A DNA stretch of 64,000 bases, from the NCBI GenBank assembly GCA_047611265.1, contig JBLFWM010000001.1:62001-126000 (forward strand), read 5' to 3'. The position numbers and the translations under genes were made by a program. The stretch is from GCA-2698665 sp047611265 (lineage in GTDB: Bacteria; Pseudomonadota; Gammaproteobacteria; GCA-002705445; GCA-002716945). The notes below the pieces were generated by a model. That model worked only from the letters and a program-made list of their open reading frames with translations, was not told where the DNA came from and made no database searches. This document shows positions 27,287 to 35,323 of the stretch, in pieces (position 1 is the stretch's first letter; each line of letters starts with the position of its first letter).

Positions 27287-29266
27287 CTAATACTTTGGTT
27301 TATTTTCATGGAACCAGTTTGGATCTTGTAGTGATATCTCACCAATAGGCGCGGCCTTGGCATCCAATATAAGTTCATTGACATTTGAGCCCGTTAAAGT
27401 TTTGAGAAACTCAACTATATTCTCAACTTCATTTTCCGATAAACTCAGTGGGAACATTAATGGGCTTATATTATCATTTTTCATCTTACCAGATGTTTTG
27501 ATACCACCCTTATTATAAAACTCAACAACCTCTTTCAATGTCTGTAATGATCCATTATGCATATAAGGAGCTGTTATCTCAACATTACGTAAACCTGAAG
27601 TTCTGAATTTCCATCTATCGTTAGGATCTTGAGTTACAGTATATAACCCTAAATCATTTGGCGCTATTTCATCTTTAAAGGCAACGTTATTCCTATAAGA
27701 AGATGTATCGATCTCAATAGTTAGTCCTGGCACCAAAGTTAATTGTTTTGTTGGTGGCTCAACATGCATAGATGCTTTAAAGCCAATGCCCGTATTATGT
27801 AATTTTTCATCAGTAAATAGAGTGGAATCCTCTCCTACTAAGTGACATGTTACACAAGCTCCTTTTCCAGAAAATAATTTAAAACCTTCTTTAGCCTTGT
27901 TAGAGATAGCATTTCTTTCACCGCCATAATACCAACGGTCAAATGCAGAATTGCCGCTTAATAATGTATACTCATATGCTGAAAAAGCTTTGCTGATGGT
28001 ATCTATTGACGGACCTGTTCCATAAGCCTCTTCGAATAGATTTTCATAATCAGGAATATTTCTTATTTTATTGATTAAATAACCTGGGGATGGGTTTGCC
28101 ATTTCATTATGACTTAAAAGTGGGCCCCAAACCTGGTTCTCCAAAGAATGTTCTCTGCCATCATGAAAGAGACGGCTTAGCAAAGCTGTGTTTAATATTG
28201 ATGGGGAATTTCTAGGAACAGACCTTCCTTCTGTACCCACGGCTGTTGCCAATTCATTGTGAGCAAAACCCATTTCAGGTACATGGCATATTGCACATGA
28301 GATTGTATCTGTATGAGATAGCCTTCTGTCGTAAAACATTTTTCTTCCCAAGGCAATTTTCTCTCTAGTTAGGTCAGTACCCTTTGTCATATTTAATTCA
28401 GGTAACCCTAGTATCTGAGAATTAGCAATTGCATATAAGTTGGTTGCCTGGCCTACTCTTTCTAAAGTCTGCGAATCTGTTACATAGTCACCACTCTCAT
28501 ATCCTTTTTTTGAGTCACCTGGTCTTGCAAGAGATGATCCAGCTGGGACAACATTTTGAGTAGAAGCAACTACCACTGTTCCGTTTTGAGATTCAGGATG
28601 TAAAAGTGTTTTTATATCATTTATCAAAACATCAGAATGTAAAAAAGAAACACTATAAATACTTCTTATTTTCTTATCTTTATCAATCAGGAATACTCTG
28701 AGGATATGTGATATAGAACCAATATAATTTCCTTTCTCATCATATTCTTTGATGATGCGCTGGCTATATTTATCTAATATAGGATCAAGGTCTTTAATTG
28801 AATTAGTGGTTAAGAATTTCCAGTCTACAGAACCAGAGTCAGTACCATCACCATATAATTTCATCACATCAGGCGAATCATTTTCAGGATCAAAACTTAG
28901 ACTTATCATGCTCACTTGTTTGCCAATAACAGGGTCCTTATCAAGTATATTTTTAATTTTATGAAATACTGCTGTTGCCAGTGGGCATCCATTTATATCA
29001 GCACATGTGCTGTACATAAAATTTAACAATACTATCTTATCATCGTATATATCGTGAAGAGACTTATTGAGGCCATCAGCATCTATTACATTGCCATTAG
29101 AAGCCGGCTTATAGCTTGCTAGAGTGTATGAACCTGGAACTGGTGCATCAAACGTAAGTTGATTATAACCTGGCGCTAATACCGTAGATGTATAACTATC
29201 TTCTTGCGCATAACTAGGGTTTAAAAACACTACTAAAAGTAGTAAATATATCCGTGATTTCTTCAT
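27287..29266 (-). CDS. SCO1 - MauG/cytochrome c peroxidase fusion
   Basis: A 659-residue periplasmic protein with a signal peptide (1-20). A SCO1/SenC thioredoxin-like domain (about 45-225) has Cys88 and Cys94 in a CADINGCP motif and the metal-ligand His187. A di-heme peroxidase domain (about 290-640) has heme sites CAICH (324-328) and CVTCH (471-475). SCO1/SenC and mauG genes are known as separate neighbours of mtoX in methylotrophs; here they are fused. The SCO cysteines are spaced CX5C instead of CX3C. Likely role: copper delivery and oxidative maturation of MtoX, or peroxide removal. Confidence 0.9.
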   Translation of the reverse strand: MKKSRIYLLLLVVFLNPSYAQEDSYTSTVLAPGYNQLTFDAPVPGSYTLASYKPASNGNVIDADGLNKSLHDIYDDKIVLLNFMYSTCADINGCPLATAVFHKIKNILDKDPVIGKQVSMISLSFDPENDSPDVMKLYGDGTDSGSVDWKFLTTNSIKDLDPILDKYSQRIIKEYDEKGNYIGSISHILRVFLIDKDKKIRSIYSVSFLHSDVLINDIKTLLHPESQNGTVVVASTQNVVPAGSSLARPGDSKKGYESGDYVTDSQTLERVGQATNLYAIANSQILGLPELNMTKGTDLTREKIALGRKMFYDRRLSHTDTISCAICHVPEMGFAHNELATAVGTEGRSVPRNSPSILNTALLSRLFHDGREHSLENQVWGPLLSHNEMANPSPGYLINKIRNIPDYENLFEEAYGTGPSIDTISKAFSAYEYTLLSGNSAFDRWYYGGERNAISNKAKEGFKLFSGKGACVTCHLVGEDSTLFTDEKLHNTGIGFKASMHVEPPTKQLTLVPGLTIEIDTSSYRNNVAFKDEIAPNDLGLYTVTQDPNDRWKFRTSGLRNVEITAPYMHNGSLQTLKEVVEFYNKGGIKTSGKMKNDNISPLMFPLSLSENEVENIVEFLKTLTGSNVNELILDAKAAPIGEISLQDPNWFHENKPKY

Positions 29267-29321
29267 ATCAAAATCATACCATAAATGTATGTTATGTAAA
29301 ATTTTAGAATTTTATATACAC

Positions 29322-29355
29322 AAAAAAAAAGGCCGCTTACCTGAGTAAGCGACCT
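29322..29355 (-). terminator. Intrinsic terminator of mtoX
   Basis: On the minus strand an 11-bp stem AGGTCGCTTAC / GTAAGCGGCCT (one G-T pair) with a 4-nt loop is followed directly by nine T. It separates mtoX from the SCO1-MauG gene, which therefore needs readthrough or its own promoter. Confidence 0.93.
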
Positions 29356-29420
29356 AAAAGTTTACAGCCATTTTACGTTATTTACCACCAATGAGGGTGT
29401 CTAATAACTATGACAATAAT

Positions 29421-30791
29421 TTAGCGATTAAGTTCTGCTAAATTTTTATTATCTGCTGTTTTCGAATATAACGAATATGCTCCGAATCTCATTTGATGAG
29501 GCATACCTAGTTTTTCTGCAGCAAAATCAATAGTGAATTTAAGAACTAAATCATTATTCTCTTGATCATACGCTTTGAAAAATTGTGGTGGACCTTCAAC
29601 ATCTGGCACATCACCTTTATCCCAATTAGATAATAGTGAAGTTGTAAAGTAAATACGTTTACCATCCCAACTTTGAGATAACATGTTTACTTGGTCGCCA
29701 ATTTTATGAGCTTTAACTTCCACAGCATTGTGTGGGTTAGAGATATCAAATATTCTAGTCATACCATCATTCCAAGTATTTACCCATAGATGTTTATCAT
29801 CAGCTGTGATTGAAATATCAACAGGTAGTGGAATTTTAGATGGATCACCAATAGTACCTACAGACTCAGCATGCCATTCATTATCTTTTTCATAGATAAG
29901 CCATATTTGAGAAGTAAGTGCTGTTGTAGTGAAACAGTAGTTATGATCAGAACCCCATGCGCATCTAATTTCTAGAGGTGCACCTGGTACATCAAAAACT
30001 TTCTTTGGTTTACGAGTATGAAGATCCCAAACAACGACTGTGTTACCAAATCGTCCCATAGCATCTGCATCGCCCATTAATTTACCAAGGTTCATCATGT
30101 AATTGTTCCATCCAGTAAATGAAGATGTAATCATTACATTTCTACGTGGTAGTGCACGAATGTCATAACCATAACCGTCAGCAAATTGTCCTGTTTTCAC
30201 AGCACCATTTAAATTGCCGTCAGTTGGCATGTCATAAGTAGCTACATATGTTCCATCGTTTGTATATTCTACAAGCGCTGTTCTACCACCAAAGTCTTGG
30301 TTGTTAGAAAGACCAGAAATCATCATTCTTCCTGGTAGTGCATATGTTGTATGTGGTCCAACGATACCACCACTAGCTTTCGTAAAGTCAGTTATAACTT
30401 TATGAAGTTTAGGCTTAGATGGGTTCGTGTGAACATCAAAAATAAATATTTTTCCAGTATCTAATGTAGCTGCCCATAAATAATGCCTATCATCTGTAAA
30501 ACCAGAATGATGTGCTTCATTACGACCACCGACAGAAGTATGTCCGATTACATTGCCATAGTGTGGCGACGCAGGGTTAACAGCAACTGTTACCAGTTTA
30601 TCTTGTTCATCCCCTACCCCTACTTGTCCTAAAGTCCATACATATACATAATCTTCCTGGCCAACAATCTTAGCCATATATGGTGACATGCATGTCTCAT
30701 CAGAGAATACATGTGTTGGGACTAGCACTAAAGCAAGAAAGCTTGACATCAACATACCGTATACGGTTGACATAAGTTTTCTTATTTTCAT
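29421..30791 (-). CDS. mtoX: Methanethiol oxidase (SBP56 family, periplasmic)
   Basis: Copper enzyme oxidising methanethiol to formaldehyde, sulfide and hydrogen peroxide. The 456-residue protein has a signal peptide (about 1-30), as in characterised bacterial MtoX. The selenium-binding-protein-56 beta-propeller pattern is clear: DYVYVWTLG, GRNEAHHSGF, RHYLWAATLDTGKIFIFDV, GPHTTYALPGRMMISGLSN, NVMITSSFTGWNNYM, GNTVVVWDLHTRKPKKVFDVPGAPLEIRCAW, DDKHLWVNTWNDGMTRIFDI, MLSQSWDGKRIYFTTSLL. It has an AGGAG ribosome binding site and its own terminator. The next gene downstream is the SCO1-MauG fusion, matching known mtoX neighbourhoods. Confidence 0.93.
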   Translation of the reverse strand: MKIRKLMSTVYGMLMSSFLALVLVPTHVFSDETCMSPYMAKIVGQEDYVYVWTLGQVGVGDEQDKLVTVAVNPASPHYGNVIGHTSVGGRNEAHHSGFTDDRHYLWAATLDTGKIFIFDVHTNPSKPKLHKVITDFTKASGGIVGPHTTYALPGRMMISGLSNNQDFGGRTALVEYTNDGTYVATYDMPTDGNLNGAVKTGQFADGYGYDIRALPRRNVMITSSFTGWNNYMMNLGKLMGDADAMGRFGNTVVVWDLHTRKPKKVFDVPGAPLEIRCAWGSDHNYCFTTTALTSQIWLIYEKDNEWHAESVGTIGDPSKIPLPVDISITADDKHLWVNTWNDGMTRIFDISNPHNAVEVKAHKIGDQVNMLSQSWDGKRIYFTTSLLSNWDKGDVPDVEGPPQFFKAYDQENNDLVLKFTIDFAAEKLGMPHQMRFGAYSLYSKTADNKNLAELNR

Positions 30792-30824
30792 AATTGCGCG
30801 CTCCTATTTGTTTCGCTTAGTTTA

Positions 30825-30856
30825 AGAGGGCCACCTACTTAAGTAAGTGACCCTCT
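30825..30856 (-). repeat. 16-bp inverted repeat between the OmpP1-like gene and mtoX
   Basis: AGAGGGCCACCTACTT (30825-30840) is followed without a loop by AAGTAAGTGACCCTCT, giving a long hairpin with G-U pairs. No T tract follows on the minus strand, so it is more likely an mRNA processing or stability element, or a partial terminator, between the channel gene and mtoX. Confidence 0.75.
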
Positions 30857-30882
30857 ATTCTTTTTATTATCTTCTAGTTAAC

Positions 30883-32388
30883 TTAGAAAGTCCAAGTTAA
30901 AGATCCACCAAGGTGGAACGAAGATACTGTAGCTTTAGTATGATCTAAGGCTGCGCAACCTGCGCGAGCTAAACCACCAGTTAAAGCTGTCCCTGCAACA
31001 GACGTTGATCCGCCAGCTGATAGAGAAACTACACCTTCTTGATTAGCACCGAAACACTTATCTTCTTCAAGTTGGAATGCAACATGAGTATCAAGTGTTA
31101 ACATTGGAGCTAAGAATCCATCGATTCCAAGACCCGCAGATATACGATGTTTATAAATTACAGGTGTTTCCATAGCTTGGAAGTACGACATAAACAATGG
31201 ATACATTGCTGCTGTATAAGTACTACCATCAGCATTTACACCACCGATAGTTTTGATTTGAACACCATCAGCAACTTTGTCTTTTAGTGGATCATCAGCA
31301 TAACCATATCCAAGTCTCCATTTCAATGGTCCTTGAGTTAACTGAAGACCTACTGAGTAGACTTCTTGGTCTTCGTAGAATTCATTAAAGAATCTAGCGT
31401 CAGACCATGCTTTATGTGTAATATCAGCCATAACTAACAAGTTACCGTTCATTAGACCGTTAAAAGCAAAACCAAGACCTATATTCATAGGTTGCTCTAC
31501 TCTCACATCTTGTCTACAAACATTACCACTAGTTTGGTTACATTTAATAAGTGGTTGTTGTTGAGCGATTCCATTACCGTTAGATAGTCCACCTGAACCA
31601 GCCATAGATGTTACGTGTAAGTTATCATATTCATGCGGTTGTTCAGTTTGTACATAAGCACCAACTGTTAAACCAGGCATTACTTTCATACGTCCACCAA
31701 GTGTCGCACGGAAACCAATGTCATGAACCATAGTGCCAGAACCTGTTAAACCAGCTTCTAACATTGCATATGTAATTGTTGCCGAAACACCAACATCTAA
31801 GTTAGGAGTAACAGCCATACCAATACCAGCGTTAACGCCTAAATTGATAAGTTCTGCTGCTGCACCTAGAGTGTTTGAATTATGCGTATAATTCACACCG
31901 ATACCAGATGTAGCTGATACACCAACACCAAGAACGACAGGAATACCAAGACCAGTTAAATCTTGAGTTACTGCCACAGTTGGTACTGCGTATACATCAG
32001 CTTTTGATGTTGCATCGAATCCATAAGCACCACTTCCTGCAAGAGCTCTGCCCGTTGCACCGTTAGTGATGTTTACTAAAGTCGCTGCTTCGCCTACTGC
32101 GTAGCCAGCTGATCCATCATGTTGCATGCGAGCACGCGGCATGTAGAATGTAGCACCGAACATAAAGTTAGTACCGCCGTAGTATGTAGTCAATGTTGCA
32201 GGGTTACCGAAAACCGCTGATACTGGATCTTCAACATGTGCAATACTCGTACCGGCCATAGCGGCTGATGCTCCGTGAAACACGTTATGTAGATCGAAAC
32301 CATGTGGTCCGGCAAATGCTGCACCTGAACCCATCGATAAGGCTGTACCTACCGCTGCTCCAAGTTTCCAATTGCTATTAATTTTCAT
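30883..32388 (-). CDS. FadL/OmpP1/TodX-family outer-membrane channel
   Basis: Outer-membrane beta-barrel of 501 residues for uptake of small hydrophobic molecules. A signal peptide (1-26, ending SGAAFA) is followed by the N-terminal hatch region HNVFHGASAAMAGTSIAHVEDPVSAVFGNPATLTTYYGG, characteristic of the family, then alternating beta-strands ending in SLTWTF with the C-terminal Phe typical of barrels. It is clearly richer in GC than the surrounding genome and has an AGGA ribosome binding site. Next to a membrane monooxygenase it probably imports that enzyme's substrate. Confidence 0.88.
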   Translation of the reverse strand: MKINSNWKLGAAVGTALSMGSGAAFAGPHGFDLHNVFHGASAAMAGTSIAHVEDPVSAVFGNPATLTTYYGGTNFMFGATFYMPRARMQHDGSAGYAVGEAATLVNITNGATGRALAGSGAYGFDATSKADVYAVPTVAVTQDLTGLGIPVVLGVGVSATSGIGVNYTHNSNTLGAAAELINLGVNAGIGMAVTPNLDVGVSATITYAMLEAGLTGSGTMVHDIGFRATLGGRMKVMPGLTVGAYVQTEQPHEYDNLHVTSMAGSGGLSNGNGIAQQQPLIKCNQTSGNVCRQDVRVEQPMNIGLGFAFNGLMNGNLLVMADITHKAWSDARFFNEFYEDQEVYSVGLQLTQGPLKWRLGYGYADDPLKDKVADGVQIKTIGGVNADGSTYTAAMYPLFMSYFQAMETPVIYKHRISAGLGIDGFLAPMLTLDTHVAFQLEEDKCFGANQEGVVSLSAGGSTSVAGTALTGGLARAGCAALDHTKATVSSFHLGGSLTWTF

Positions 32389-32489
32389 ATTTTTTCCTCA
32401 TTATATATATATAATAAATAACGTTAATATTTGGGAACTAGACATCAATGTCTATAAAAGAACAATCCTTCCCCCTGTATATCCATACA

Positions 32490-32584
32490 CAATAAAAACA
32501 TTTTTATCGTTAGTTTCATTTAACACTTAGCAAGCTAAGTATTAAACGATCCAACTATAAAGTACTAATTAAGCACTTATAGTT
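32490..32584 (-). repeat. Three hairpins in the leader between the 90-residue gene and the OmpP1-like gene
   Basis: Within about 95 bp I find three inverted repeats. The first is AACTATAAAGTAC / GCACTTATAGTT (32553-32584, one bulge). The second is TTTAACACTTAGC / GCTAAGTATTAAA (32519-32546, 2-nt loop). The third is CAATAAAAA / TTTTTATCG (32490-32509). They lie in the 204-bp gap before the channel gene and could act as a terminator plus a stabilising 5' leader. Confidence 0.65.
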
Positions 32585-32592
32585 AAATTCGT

Positions 32593-32865
32593 TTACCCCT
32601 CATCTCCTGGTCCGTAGACTCCATCTTCAAACCATTCCCATGGTCGATTACCAGCAACCTTAATGAATAAGTATACACTTATCATATTTGCCACAACTAA
32701 TAGAAAACCTATTAACAGTGCCACAGGCCAACCAGATAATCCAGGCATTGATCCAGCAGCAAAATGCCACGTTGGAAACATACCGCTGAAGAAGTAATAA
32801 CAGGCTACCCAAAACGCCACGACCACATAAGTACCCATAGCTGTTTTTCCGAATAAAAATCCCAT
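32593..32865 (-). CDS. Small two-helix membrane protein of the monooxygenase cluster
   Basis: A 90-residue protein with two predicted membrane helices (about 9-29 and 44-70) and a soluble C-terminus with PWEWFEDGVYGPGDEG. An AGGAG site precedes the ATG by 8 bp. I do not recognise the family. It lies between the reductase and the channel genes and shares their higher GC, so it may be an accessory subunit anchoring or assembling the monooxygenase. Alternatives include a small transporter subunit. Confidence 0.7.
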   Translation of the reverse strand: MGFLFGKTAMGTYVVVAFWVACYYFFSGMFPTWHFAAGSMPGLSGWPVALLIGFLLVVANMISVYLFIKVAGNRPWEWFEDGVYGPGDEG

Positions 32866-32969
32866 ATCATTATCTCCTCTTTATTAGTATTTACTGATAT
32901 ATTAATGTTATATATCAATATATTGTTCTTATATAGTAACTTATATTTAGTCATTGTAAATAGTTTTTA

Positions 32970-32993
32970 TCTATAAAGAAGATTCTTTATAGA
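32970..32993 (-). repeat. Perfect 11-bp hairpin after the reductase gene
   Basis: TCTATAAAGAA / TTCTTTATAGA with a 2-nt loop, in the 162-bp gap between the reductase and the 90-residue gene. The minus strand continues TAAAAACTATTT, a poor T tract. Weak terminator or processing hairpin. Confidence 0.6.
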
Positions 32994-33027
32994 ACTAAAT
33001 TAATTAAATTTTGTCTACTGAGGAATT

Positions 33028-34119
33028 TTATAAATTACTTGAGTCTGTAAAACTATCAAAGAATATTTCGTCACTTTTTATGCCGAGTTTTTCTAGCAAG
33101 GCAGTTGCTGCATCAACCATTGGGGGTGGCCCACATAAATACCCCTGCCAATCAGAAATATCCATGTTATTTTTTTTAACAATATTTTCTTCAAAGTAAT
33201 CCGTAACAAATCCACGCCCACCTTTCCAATCACTGTCTTCAGGTTCCATGCTTAAGACTGGTATAAAATCAAATTTATAATCTTTGTTCCAGTTTTCCTT
33301 AATACTTTCTAATTCTTTTATACAATAAAGATCATCTTGTGTTCTTGCGCCAAACAAGAAGACAACATCTCTTTTTGATTGGTCTAAAACTCCGCCTTCA
33401 AGAATAGATTTGATTGGAGCAAGTCCACTTCCACCCGCAATACAAACAATTGGCGTAGCTTTTTCTCTTAAATAAAATGAACCGAAAGGTCCGTTAAGTG
33501 TAACGCATTGACCTGCGTCTCTTTTATCATCAAACAGCCATTCAGTGAATTTGCCACCAGGAGTTTTTCTAATAAAAAATGTAAACTCTTTAGGATTTTC
33601 ATTTTTTGGTGCACTGGCAAAAGAATAAGACCTTGGTCTATCTAGACCTTCGATTGATAACTCTGCCCACATTCCAGGCAATGCACAATGCTCAACTTCC
33701 TTTTCAGTTTCCACTGTAACTTTCATAATATCAGTAGTTAACATTTCAGTAGATTTAATGATTGAGTTACATGTCTGAGGAGGCATTCTAACTAAGTCAC
33801 CTAGTTCAACCTCAATTACAGAATCCATTGTTAATCTTGATTGGCATGCTAAGAAAATATCATTATCTAATTCTTCTTTTGTTAACGTATAGGAGTAATC
33901 AGATGTTGGCTTCACTTTGCCTTTGATAAGTTTGCATTTGCAAGTACCACATGTTCCAAATTTACAGTCATGCGGCCAGTCTAAGCCCTGTCCTAATGCT
34001 GCTGATAAAACACTTTCATTTTGTTTCACGAATATTTCTTTATTTGACGGTAAGATTGTTGCTGTACTGTCTACAGGTTTCGTTCCGTAAAACCATAAAT
34101 ATTTATACATATTAAACAT
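33028..34119 (-). CDS. Monooxygenase reductase: 2Fe-2S ferredoxin + FAD + NAD domains (XylA-like)
   Basis: A 363-residue electron-transfer component. An N-terminal plant-type 2Fe-2S domain has Cys52, Cys57, Cys60 and Cys92 (CKFGTCGTC...AC). The FAD domain has RPRSYSFASAP (about 161-171). The NAD domain has CIAGGSGLAPIKSIL and the terminal GYLCGPPPMV. This is the domain order of XylA and of soluble di-iron monooxygenase reductases. It probably passes electrons from NADH to the membrane monooxygenase at 35.3 kb, directly or through the small ferredoxin. Start at 34119 has AGGA upstream. Confidence 0.92.
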   Translation of the reverse strand: MFNMYKYLWFYGTKPVDSTATILPSNKEIFVKQNESVLSAALGQGLDWPHDCKFGTCGTCKCKLIKGKVKPTSDYSYTLTKEELDNDIFLACQSRLTMDSVIEVELGDLVRMPPQTCNSIIKSTEMLTTDIMKVTVETEKEVEHCALPGMWAELSIEGLDRPRSYSFASAPKNENPKEFTFFIRKTPGGKFTEWLFDDKRDAGQCVTLNGPFGSFYLREKATPIVCIAGGSGLAPIKSILEGGVLDQSKRDVVFLFGARTQDDLYCIKELESIKENWNKDYKFDFIPVLSMEPEDSDWKGGRGFVTDYFEENIVKKNNMDISDWQGYLCGPPPMVDAATALLEKLGIKSDEIFFDSFTDSSNL

Positions 34120-34182
34120 GATTGAGAGTCCTTTGCATAAAGTCTAACTAATAATCTGTCAATAAAGATAACACTATGCTAT

Positions 34183-34217
34183 AAAAAAAGAAACCTCAAT
34201 AAGACTATTGAGGCTTC
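34183..34217 (-). terminator. Intrinsic terminator after the GST-like gene
   Basis: On the minus strand a 12-bp stem GAAGCCTCAATA / TATTGAGGTTTC with a 4-nt loop is followed by seven T. It separates the GST-like gene from the reductase gene. Confidence 0.93.
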
Positions 34218-34245
34218 TAAATTAGACTTAGTTATTATTAACTAA

Positions 34246-34896
34246 TTAACCAGCATTAACACGAATTTCTCTCATGTTTCCTGCGTCATGGTCTGCTTTC
34301 GTAGCCATGCAAGAAAATGGATTAATCGACTCTTTACTAGTAGATGGATGAGATTGCACTGCAGCAAACCAAGTATTAACTCTTGATCTTGAACTTATAG
34401 CGGCACCCTTGCCCATATTCATAGCTACTTGACAAACACCAGCCCAACAAACATCAGCTAATGTAAACTGACCACAAACGTAGTCACCTTTCATGTTTCC
34501 CGCATCTGTTCCAAGAGTAGTGTCTAGAACATCCAATGCAGATGCTAGTGATGCGTCATCACCTACATTACATTGAGCGGCTACACCCATTTCTTGCCAC
34601 ATACGTGCTCTAACAGTACCATTTCTAGCAACTAAAGATGGTCCAAAACCCTTGTCATCTATATAAGATAAGCAAGCAATTAAACCATAGTTTGTTTGAG
34701 TACGATCTTTCAACACAGGACCGATTCCTAATGGTGACATACCACGAATTGACCCGGAAGGACTCCAGTCAGTTTCAGCATGACAATCCACGTCAATACC
34801 TTTTTCACCTGCAGCTAACATGCAAGCATTTGTATGAGGACATGCCGGACTTCCGTATAAATCCAACGCCTCTCTTAAATGATCTCCTATTGCCAT
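34246..34896 (-). CDS. Glutathione S-transferase-fold protein of the monooxygenase cluster
   Basis: A 216-residue protein. Residues 11-80 resemble a GST thioredoxin-like domain (LDLYGSPACPHTNACMLAAGEKGIDVDCH, then GMSPLGIGPVLKD, then YGLIACLSYIDD). Residues about 90-195 resemble the all-helical GST C-terminal domain (MWQEMGVAAQCNVGDD, YVCGQFTLADVCWAGVCQVAMNMGKGA). Unusually rich in Cys, Gly and Ala for this genome. The ribosome binding site is GGGGGT. Possible roles are conjugating or protecting a reactive product (formaldehyde, a thiol or a hemithioacetal). Substrate unknown. Confidence 0.75.
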   Translation of the reverse strand: MAIGDHLREALDLYGSPACPHTNACMLAAGEKGIDVDCHAETDWSPSGSIRGMSPLGIGPVLKDRTQTNYGLIACLSYIDDKGFGPSLVARNGTVRARMWQEMGVAAQCNVGDDASLASALDVLDTTLGTDAGNMKGDYVCGQFTLADVCWAGVCQVAMNMGKGAAISSRSRVNTWFAAVQSHPSTSKESINPFSCMATKADHDAGNMREIRVNAG

Positions 34897-34931
34897 AATA
34901 TTTACCCCCTATTATGATTGTTGTTTACAAA

Positions 34932-34952
34932 TCTTTATTAAAATAATAAAGA
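34932..34952 (-). repeat. 9-bp hairpin between the ferredoxin and GST-like genes
   Basis: TCTTTATTA / TAATAAAGA with a 3-nt loop, directly after the ferredoxin stop codon on the minus strand and followed by TTTG. Weak terminator or processing site. Confidence 0.55.
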
Positions 34953-35132
34953 CTATTCGTGTATTTTAAGAGCGCCAGAAGGACAGTTACCTACTGTAGC
35001 TCTGATGTTTTCTTCTGAGTCAGCGGTCGTATCAATTACGAATGCTCCGTCAACTACTTTAAATACATTTGGTGCACCTTTAACGCATTCTCCAGCGTGT
35101 GTACAAGTTTCTGCATCATATGTTACTTTCAT
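34953..35132 (-). CDS. Small single-cluster ferredoxin (3-Cys, Fer4_19-like)
   Basis: A 59-residue ORF I translated by hand, beginning MKVTYDAETCTHAGECVKGAPNVF in two readable parts and ending NCPSGALKIHE. It has Cys10, Cys16 and Cys50 followed by Pro, the pattern CX5C...CP of divergent single-cluster ferredoxins; Ala replaces the usual second cysteine of a 4Fe-4S site. A GGAG site lies 6 bp before the ATG. It is the gene next to the monooxygenase, where AlkB systems have rubredoxin, so it is the likely electron carrier. Cluster type (3Fe-4S or 4Fe-4S) is open. Confidence 0.9.
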   Translation of the reverse strand: MKVTYDAETCTHAGECVKGAPNVFKVVDGAFVIDTTADSEENIRATVGNCPSGALKIHE

Positions 35133-35246
35133 ATCTTTCTCCGATGTTATAACAACGACCTATTCTTTTGTCGCTTATATATAAATATAACTTAAATTTA
35201 TTCAAGTTACTTTATTTTTTTTGAATTTTTTTGAATATTAGCGTTT

Positions 35247-35284
35247 GTTAAAATAGAAAGTAGGTACCCATAAAGGGTACCTAC
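35247..35284 (-). terminator. Terminator or attenuator after the monooxygenase gene
   Basis: Perfect 10-bp stem GTAGGTACCC / GGGTACCTAC (35260-35269 with 35275-35284) with a 5-nt loop. On the minus strand it is followed by the T-rich TTTCTATTTT. It lies 39 bp after the monooxygenase stop codon and before the ferredoxin gene. Confidence 0.88.
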
Positions 35285-35323
35285 AATTTAACAATCTTTT
35301 GAATTGTTTGTTAACCTATAAGG

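Noticed and set aside
32490..32584. CRISPR-like repeat array in the channel leader
   Set aside because: The three inverted repeats differ in sequence and are not direct repeats with spacers.
34638..34898. 86-residue open frame on the plus strand opposite the GST-like gene
   Set aside because: Antisense frame without motif or ribosome binding site; the minus-strand gene has a strong ribosome binding site and a terminator.
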